64,000 nucleotides of DNA from Owenia fusiformis (taxonomy: Eukaryota > Annelida > Polychaeta > Sabellida > Oweniidae): assembly GCA_903813345.2 (NCBI GenBank), contig CAIIXF020000001.1:2914001-2978000 (forward strand). The letters are read 5' to 3'. Below the pieces are notes generated by a model. That model saw only the letters and a program-made list of their open reading frames with translations, was not told where the DNA came from and made no database searches. How positions within the stretch are numbered: position 1 is the first letter of the stretch; the number at the start of each line of letters is the position of its first letter. A program made the position numbers and the translations under genes. Positions 56,649-64,000 of this stretch are shown here, in pieces.

Positions 56649-57267
56649 CGTCCTAAGCGAGCTCCACACCAGTATACTATTAAATCATTTATTTCTACAA
56701 TCTCTGATTTTCATTTCAATAAAACCTATTACTCTGAAGCACTCATACCGATTTCGTTACGTGTGACATTTTTCATTTCGATAAACTCGATTTAAACTTT
56801 TTGTTATTAACCATTGACTCAATATTTTCCATTTACTTTACTGCTTTTTATAATAAAAACAAGGTTTATGACTAATGATTGAGATACAATAATTGCGTAG
56901 TTTTGCACTTAGCATTAATAATTTATTCACGAGAACAATTGACGCGTTCATCGATTCACATTGTATCTCTAACCTGAATTCATTTGGGGATTCACCTCCT
57001 ATGTGTTACAAAAATATAGATCGAGTGCTTTTGGATTTAACTTTCTGCCAATAAAGAGAACGCATTGATAAATCGAATATATTATGATGCACCTTGCTAT
57101 ACTACACACCTAAAGCAGGTAAGATATGAAGGGGCCACTTCCGTTTGCGAAAATGGATTAGAAATTCGAACATGACTGTATTCACGCCTTCTATAAACTG
57201 TAAACAAAGTCAATGCTTCAGCTGGGTTATATTCGAGATCAATAACCCAGTTAATACGTGTAATGTG
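56649..57267. other. Region upstream of the receptor gene
   Basis: Presumed promoter and 5' UTR of the receptor subunit (minus strand). A short palindrome, CTGGGTTAT/ATAACCCAG, lies at ~57219-57250. Confidence 0.4.
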
Positions 57268-57275
57268 TGACGTCA
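57268..57275. promoter_or_regulatory. Perfect CRE, TGACGTCA
   Basis: TGACGTCA 19 bp before the ATG at 57294; CREB/ATF-type site between two divergently oriented starts. Confidence 0.4.
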
Positions 57276-57293
57276 TAACGATGGGTCGTAGTA

Positions 57294-57327
57294 ATGGCGG
57301 ACCATGATGAATATTCGAAACAATTTG
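57294..57327 (+). CDS. Possible first coding exon
   Basis: GTAATGGCGGACC opens MADHDEYSKQF and ends at a consensus donor TTTG|GTGAGT. The CRE just upstream, the start context and the donor fit a small first exon of a + strand gene divergent from the receptor. No later exon was identified, and the start also resembles transposon-type ATGGCGG starts seen at 10772 and 11370, so it may be a repeat. Confidence 0.3.
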
Positions 57328-57352
57328 GTGAGTTTTCATGTTCGAATCGTAA

Positions 57353-57480
57353 TATAGACCTCAGATCAGGGGTAATATCGTCAAATACACCCCTCGCTAG
57401 GCACAAAAGCTTTCGAACCCCTCACTCCCTTCGGTCGTTCGTGGTACAGAAAACGTTTGACCCCTGCTTTTCGGTCTATA
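57353..57480. repeat. Small inverted-repeat element
   Basis: TATAGACCTCAGATCAGGGGT at the left and ACCCCTGCTTTTCGGTCTATA at the right are imperfect inverted repeats around ~85 bp of C-rich sequence (CCCCTC words). Confidence 0.5.
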
Positions 57481-59139
57481 TTTCTTAATTAATCTCGGGG
57501 ACAATGCAAAAGTATTTAATGAATCGCCAAAATAATGGCAACATTGTGATACAAACCACCTGATTAGCCTGTTACTGATTTATACAAACTCACCGTGATC
57601 CTTGCTATTATGTAATTACCGATTTTAGAACTAGAGGATACTATTAGAGGGGGGCGTATACGTTTGTCGCAGGTATATTGCCATGATATATAATAAGAGT
57701 ATTTTGGACTTGATGAATTCATTATTTTCAAATTCAATTCAAAAAGGTTTGCCAATTATGGGAACGGCTTTGTGGATGGACGTTGACATCTGCTATGGAG
57801 TTCGAGATTTTGTCCCACATCCCACATCATTTGAGGATGGATGCTCTATCTTTTATGAATACTGTCTACAACCCAAACATTATTTTTCTTCACCTTGGAT
57901 TATGTAGGGGGGTAGTTGGGGTTTGTTTTCCTTATGACTGGTGTACCTTTTGAGTTTTATTTTCCTTTCTGCATTGTGTAATACTTTTTGTATTTTCCCG
58001 TCGGCACTTGCGCACAAATATTTAGCTAAAAACGAGTCTATAAAGAGAAATGCCATCTATTTCTCTGTATCGGACATATCGTACAAAAAGTAAATTAGTT
58101 TTACCATTCTAGTATTTATAGATGTCAACACCCAGTGTTCTACAAAATTATTTATTTGATAGGTAAGCTTTCTCCTGGTATATCCCTCTCTATTTTTGAC
58201 TGTATCATTACTAATCATTCATAAAAAATTCACTAAAATTCAGTATGTACACAAATACATATATATTATCATGCATGTATTTACCTTATTTAGTCTTATT
58301 CCTCTTTTGTGATACTACCTTGATCTGTTTGGTTTTGGTTAATAAACAATATGGTCGAAGATTCGTTTTGGACGTAAATAATATTATTTAATTCACAAGT
58401 TTGGAGTATAAAACTGGCCATTCTAGGCGACATCTACGTTTCGCCTAGCGCCCTACCAGATATTCGAGGTAGGGTATGTCATAATCCTTGAATTATCCGA
58501 GAGTCATGTTTGTATTTTTAGTATCCCAAGAATTCATTGGAGGCAAATATGATACCTCCCTGTTTCTATAAGAAGATTATGATTTGAGGTTTTTAGTTTT
58601 GTTATATATAATCTAGTGCTTATTGGTTGACAAAAATAGTGTTCAAAAATAAATTTATTTTAAATGCAATATGTGCAATATGAAGTTTTAGATTTATTTT
58701 AGGGTGTAGTTGCTTAAAAGAGGGACATGGGGTATAAATAGGAGGCAGACTAATGGAACAGCCAAAATAACTGGATTTTTGATATTTTCATAAAGCTGGT
58801 CAATTTTCTCAGATTTCATATTGATTGAGAAAATGTAAATACATTTTAATATATGTATCTTAACGCTTTCAATGTTTTGATGTTCATATTCTGCAGTTAG
58901 ATTTGAACTTCATCATTTTGTTGGGTTGTAATAAGACATTTAAAAACAGAAATATATATTTTTAAAATTTAACAGTCCTCAAGCTTAGCCAATCAAAATC
59001 AAGTATTCAGCAATGCTGTTAATTAAACTAATTAATCCTGACTTTCAGTGCGATGTTAAAGTGTGGCTGTAACCTGATATTTTAATGGGAGTTGTATGTA
59101 TTTGCAAAATTTGAGGTGTAAGACTTCACAATTTTTATA
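57481..59139. other. Intergenic, nothing recognised
   Basis: No supported gene. The short frame at 57683-57907 has no family features. Confidence 0.5.
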
Positions 59140-59800
59140 GCAATTCGAAAATCCCCATATCTCACAGCCATAACACAAAATAGGTAATATTAACGTATCA
59201 AACAATTATTATTGAACATCAATTGGTAAATTCATTTCTGTACACTTTCCTAATACTCCATACATGGCATTTTCAGCTTGTTTCTTCAACGGATCAAAAT
59301 AACTGAAAATAAAACTCCTGAATACTTAAAGTGTCATTAATTTCAACATTTTCTCCGTTGTATGTAAATCTAAATAAACGCCTGGGTTTTCTTTTTGAGA
59401 AAATACTAACTATTTTGTCTTTTTTGTGTCAACAGACAAGTTGTTGAAATCATAATATGACGTAAGACCATTTAGTTCTCTCTGTAGCCCATCACTTGTG
59501 TCTGACTAAATAATTGTGTCATCCGCATACACGAGTATAAAAACGTTACAAAAGTATTCAATGTCGTGACCTAAGTTTAAATAGCTACATTTATGACTAT
59601 TCAAAAGGTAATCCTCCATGTCATTTACAAAGAGTGAAAAAAACATTTGTGAAAATACAAGATTTGGCTTTGACATATTTTTGATACAGTTTAACATCTT
59701 TCCACTAATACCACATTTAAACAATTTTTCCATAATACCACTTTGCTTATTTTATCAAAACATTGTTTGAAATCTACAAATGCTACAAATAATTTATTTT
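59140..59800 (-). pseudogene. Decayed LINE reverse transcriptase fragment
   Basis: On the minus strand: LFKCGISGKMLNCIKNM, then FSLFVNDMEDYLL, then the catalytic box LVYADDTII, then a downstream RELNGL...NLSVDTKKTK and, near 59150, ILCYGCEIWG. These are consecutive RT and connector motifs, broken by stops and frame changes. It covers the part missing from the LINE at 30130-31345 and may be the same family. Confidence 0.7.
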
Positions 59801-59843
59801 TATTTACCTTTACATTACATTCTATCTACTCTCTTGTGTACAT

Positions 59844-62619
59844 TTACATTTTAACCTCTTGCTGTTTTCTCTTGTACACTCCTACATTGTATAGCATTCT
59901 CCGTAAGTGTGAATAAATTATCTTTACGTCCGATACCACTATAAGCAACGCAGCAATGAGCAACAACAACATAGCGAAAGCGCCAATTGCCTTTGCACTG
60001 ACACGCTTGTCAGAATCTGTAAACTGCTCTTCAACAATAATAATTGTATCTGTTTTGATGGCATTGGTTTTCTCAATTTCTTTTTTGAAATATACGACAT
60101 CATAAAAGGCAACATTGGAAAAGCTTGATGTAATTGGGATTGTTACAGGGGAGTTTGTAGAGGTGTACAATGTAGTTTGAGGCGGAGGCGTTATTGTTTC
60201 AAACGTTGTTACAATGGTTGTCTCAATAGTTGTTTCTTTGGATGTGCCAATAGTTTTCCCTACACTTGGTGTTGTTTCAAATGTTGTATCAACAGTTGTA
60301 TTAGCAGTTGTTTCAAATGTTGTATCAACAGTTGTTTCAAATGTTGTATCAACAGTTGTTTCAAATGTTGTATCAACAGTTGTTTCAAATGTTGTATCAA
60401 CAGTTGTTTCAAATGTTGTATCAACAGTTGTTTCAAATGTTGTATCAACAGTTGTTTCAAATGTTGTATCAACAGTTGTTTCAACAGTTGTATCAGCAGT
60501 TGTGGCAACGGTCGTCTCAACTATTGTTTCTATATTTGTATCAACGGTTGTTTCTATGGTTGTATCAATGGTTGTTTCTATGGTTGTATCAATGGTTGTT
60601 TCTATGGTTGTATCAATGGTTGTTTCTACAGATGTCTCAACAGTTGTGGGAAGTGTGGTTGTTGGAATTGGATCACACGTGACGCCCATGTCACTACTAT
60701 GACCACAAGAGGCTGTATAAGGCGGACATCGTGGACCCCATTTACTACACTGCATAATATTTTGTTCTGTGCCATCACAATTGATATTGTCATACCATAT
60801 CATTGGGTCACCAGCTTGTGACCCCGCTGTATATGCGACAGCACCATTCGAGCCCAGTCCAAGTTGATTACATACAACCGTGGCTTCTTCTGCACCCCAA
60901 GGCGTGCTACTACAAGCAGTTCCCCATACTCCATTGTGAAGAAGTTGAACTTTCCCGGAATATGCATTTCCACCAACCAAACGAATCATATCAGCATCAG
61001 ATTCTACAAATTTAATGATTAAATTCAAATGATGTGGATTTGATAAAATAACATAAACAGCAATTTGAATTGCAAATAGTTAAAAAGGAGATGAAATATA
61101 TAAGACGTTCCAAAACTTTACATTTTATTTTTATTTTTCAACAATATTTTAGTGTGGTTTGCAGCAAACAATTACGCAATCGATCCTCAAATGGCTGAGT
61201 TAGTCTTAAGTGGTCTTGGAAATGTTGACAGACAATAGTAATGAAAATTCTCTGTTTAAATAATTTGACACTTCGAGTTTACAGAGGTTTTATTTATTTC
61301 TCATAAAATATATCGGAACCAAATGGACGTCTTAATCAGTCTCAGTCAAAACAGACGCATTATGTTTACACTGTTGTAATATTTCTCTTGAAAATTTGAG
61401 AATTGAGCATCTAGAAAATTAGAACTGGTTTAAATGATTGAGCCTGGTGCTCTATTTTTGAAAGATTAGCAAAGAAGTATACCAAGTCATATAAACATTA
61501 AAACAAAAAGTTTTATAAGCTATGGACTAAATCAAGCCAGATTTGAGCAAGAAAAATCAACCTTGTTGATTTTTTTTCCACATATAAGATCTCATTTAGT
61601 TTTTATTACAAAGGCAGATTCCCCCATTTCAAATTTTGAAGGTTCCAAACTACAATGCACTGTAAATTATATCAAAATGAATGTCTCCGTGGAGTTTGAG
61701 TTCACATTTTAATAATAAAATAAAGTTGGGGCAATTTTGTTTATGGTTTGTTTATTTTTATGATACGTAGTGAATAATTCCTGTGTGCAAAATATAAAAT
61801 AATCTGCTTGGTTTAAACTCACATGTACCATGTTTTACTCGTCCTTTTTTCCGTTCCATGGAATTTTTATTTCCTTGGAACAAAAATAGTTCCGATAAAA
61901 ACGGCGAACCGAATGCATAATTTACAGGTAAAATCATATCAAGATTTTAGAGTTCTTTTGCCTATAAAAGCAAAACTTTTGTTTCTTTTGCGCATTCTAT
62001 CCTTGATAAGAGCCCAAGGTGTCTATAGGCAATATGTTTCGGAAGGAATGGGTCATTTAGCTTGAAAACCGAGGGCTTGTTCATTACGGGTTCACAATGT
62101 AATGATGTTTTCCTGAAAGCAAGGAATGCCTTCATACTTTATTTTATACCAGAAAAAAAAGTTTTTCTTCCACCATAACGTTAAGGGCATCGAGCTAAAT
62201 ATTGCTATATCCAATAAAATACCTGTAGGGGTACAATCAACACCAGCGTCTTCGTTGTGGCCGCATCCAGCTGACGATCCCCATGTGTAATGCGGGCACA
62301 TATCAAGTGCATCCTCTGACCCTGTACACAACAATCGACTCAATTGGATGACTCCAGATGCGCTGCCGTATTTGGAACATGGATGCGCGACGGGATTGAT
62401 TGGTGGTATGTTTAATGAATTACATACAACAAGTGCGTCTCGAACGTCCCATTTATCATCACAAACAGTACCCCATGTTCCGGAATAGAATACCTCTACA
62501 CGGCCTGAAGTCCCATCCGCGCGTCCGTCTACTAAACGATAACTTTGACTCTCTACGCCCACAATAAAGCAAACGAAAATGTGTATATATAAGTGATTGT
62601 GAACATGGTAAATCATCAT
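59844..62619 (-). CDS. Membrane protein with two SRCR domains and Thr-rich stalk
   Basis: Two exons: 62619-62223 and 61003-59844, phase 1 junction, 518 residues. The N-terminus (IFVCFIVGV before residue ~26) may be a signal peptide; an upstream signal exon cannot be excluded. SRCR domain 1 (~26-132): RLVDGRADGTSGRVEVFYSG, then GTVCDDKW and CGHNEDAGVDC. SRCR domain 2 (~140-240): RLVGGNAYSGKVQLLHNGVW, then CGHSSDMGVTC. Next a mucin-like Thr-rich stalk (~245-390) built of TTVDTTFE-type 8-residue repeats, heavily O-glycosylatable, then a membrane helix (GAFAMLLLLIAALLIVVSDV) and a short basic tail. Group-A/B-type scavenger-receptor Cys-rich proteins bind microbes or self glycans on the cell surface; the ligand here is unknown. 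Confidence 0.88.
60264..60640 (-). repeat. 24-bp coding tandem repeats in the SRCR protein stalk
   Basis: Two blocks of 24-bp repeats. The first (60264-60500) has GTTTCAAATGTTGTATCAAC as its core, with at least seven nearly identical units. The second (60530-60640) has TTTCTATGGTTGTATCAATG. Units stay in frame and are almost identical, so the array expanded recently and may vary in length between individuals. Long open frames on the opposite strand here are shadows. Confidence 0.9.
61004..62222. other. SRCR gene intron
   Basis: 1.2-kb intron, no other feature supported. Confidence 0.5.
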
Positions 62620-63460
62620 TCCATAGGATAACTTCTATGTAGCGAATTGACTACTGATGAAACCGCATCTCTTGTCATCTGTTGATGATCTAAATGGTTT
62701 TTGAAGTGCTAATATGACGTCAATGATTAGCTCTATTTGCTTATTGATGCAGGGTGTGTCATGACCATATTTGGAATCAGATAGTATCAGGTTATATAAA
62801 ATTGTTCAATATACCAATATCACTTCATTACCCTACCTATTTAATTGTTTGTTTCCGAGAAAGGTTAGAATATAGGAACCGAAGTTATTGATGATCGTAT
62901 TGTTGCAAACGTACTTTATCCGTTGAATATGGGCGCATGCGCAACATTTTATCACCTACCAAGAATAGAAAACACATTCATACCCATCATTCAGATAAGG
63001 AAATGAGACAAATAATCAATATAAAATACTGGAAATTACGTTTCTTACTATACCTTGTTCTCTAATTAAATTACGATTCATACAATGTACTCAGAGGAAC
63101 ATATTACTCAATTTTAAACATAGCCCTTAATTTTACACGTCATTAAAACGTTTGAAACTAAAATAGTACGGTATGTACAGTAGTATAACACAATTGTTTG
63201 CATTTAAGCAATACTCATCTACAAAATTATAAAGTGAATGACATAAAGGGAAATTGATACATGTATTTGATAACAAATAAAATATACCAGAGCAATGCAA
63301 GAGGATTATATTTGTGCCGACACAACCCGTACAAGCTAAGGTCGGCTAGCAGGGAGTACTAGGGAGTACACAAGGTACTTTACAAATTACGCCATGACCT
63401 TACTGGTCCTCATTACTTCAGAGAATTAGAACCCTTAAGAAAATTCTTCTAGTTCATGTC
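62620..63460. other. Upstream region of the SRCR gene
   Basis: No gene; likely promoter region, with an NRF-1-type site at 62933. Confidence 0.4.
62933..62942. promoter_or_regulatory. NRF-1-type palindrome GCGCATGCGC
   Basis: Perfect palindrome ~315 bp upstream of the SRCR start at 62619 on the minus strand; a plausible promoter element. Confidence 0.4.
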
Positions 63461-63461
63461 A

Positions 63462-63715
63462 TGTGTGACCCTAAATAAGCCAATGAGCCTCCATAATACA
63501 TATGGGGTATATATCATGTGACCATAAATAAGCCAATGAGCGTCCATAATACATATGGGGTATATATCATGTGACCATAAATAAGCCAATGAGCGTCCAT
63601 AATACATATGGGGTATATATCATGTGACCATAAATAAGCCAATAAGCGTCCATAATACATATGGGGTATATATCATGTGACCAAAAATAAGCCAATAAGC
63701 ATTTGTAATACTATG
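63462..63715. repeat. 53-bp tandem repeat, ~4.5 copies
   Basis: CCATAATACATATGGGGTAT starts at about 63491, 63544, 63597 and 63650 (period 53), each followed by ATATCATGTGACCATAAATA and AGCCAATGAGCGT. Copies 1-4 are nearly identical, and the last is diverged. Each unit contains CATATG, CATGTG and CCAAT, so it carries E-box and CCAAT-like words. Confidence 0.9.
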
Positions 63716-64000
63716 GGTATATTATATTTACATTATTATAATCATAATGACTGGTCGAAATATGGATTGCCAGTAAGTAAATTATTTACTGTAAATACAT
63801 ATGGGGTACCTCAAGATTCCATATAAAGTTTATTTTTTTTATAGATATTCTGCCATGGCAGCTATTTGTGCTTAGAATGGGACTTTACTCGTTATATCTT
63901 CAACGACCATAAGTCTTACTGATTTTGATAGCCATAAATTGAGGGGAGGACATTATTATGTAAGTTAGATTGTTTGGGTTGCGCGTGTTTTCATTATACT
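63716..64000. other. End of window, nothing recognised
   Basis: AT-rich flank; one more CATATGGGGTA word at ~63798. Confidence 0.4.

Noticed and set aside
60177-60821. Long + strand open frames (Cys/Asn/Ser-rich or Val/Ser-rich)
   Set aside because: They are antisense to the Thr-rich repeat stalk of the SRCR gene; the 24-bp period keeps all frames open.

Overview
This is nuclear DNA from an invertebrate animal. It is AT-rich, has GT-AG introns in most genes, and carries many small DNA transposons, LINE and Penelope-like fragments, tRNA-like repeats and a Polinton/Maverick. A spiralian (lophotrochozoan) source is plausible from the gene mix (nodulin-like MFS, beta-lactamase-like hydrolase, acetylcholine-receptor-like subunit, SRCR protein), but the sequence alone does not prove it. 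No bacterial operon, CRISPR array or rRNA gene was seen.

Layout. 1-6.3 kb: AC-rich degenerate repeat, then a ~1.5 kb duplicated block with tRNA-like pieces, a small hairpin element and 162-bp tandem repeats. 6.4-7.9 kb: intronless nodulin-like MFS transporter (+). 9.3-14.3 kb: repeat zone with a ~22-bp minisatellite split by a MITE, a 2.1-kb inverted-repeat transposon with a 540-bp foldback nested in it, and a deleted mariner. 14.3-26 kb: mostly empty, with one disordered-protein gene (-, 19.4-20.5 kb) and a possible 55-residue membrane micropeptide. 26.0-29.4 kb: an 8-exon beta-lactamase-like serine hydrolase gene (-) that I assembled from splice sites; its first intron holds a Penelope-like remnant with a hammerhead-like motif. 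30-31.3 kb: dead LINE. 32.4-33.7 kb: intronless thermolysin-like metallopeptidase (+). 33.8-34.6 kb: intronless 7-TM protein (-). 35.1-35.9 kb: unclassified inverted-repeat element. 36.9-56.6 kb: 6-exon Cys-loop (nicotinic-type) receptor subunit (-). 59.8-62.6 kb: 2-exon membrane protein with two SRCR domains and a Thr-rich stalk (-).

Main result: the 16-kb second intron of the receptor gene contains a complete, boundary-defined Polinton (42855-52937) with terminal inverted repeats starting AG and a 6-bp target duplication AGTATA. It codes for integrase, a packaging-type ATPase with zinc fingers and a five-exon protein-primed-type DNA polymerase B, all readable after splicing. I find no capsid or protease gene. 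A ~520-bp polypurine tract lies between the ATPase and polymerase genes.

How the genes relate: the host genes look like unrelated single animal genes, not a pathway. The three Polinton genes form one mobile unit, transcribed in the same direction as the receptor gene that hosts it.
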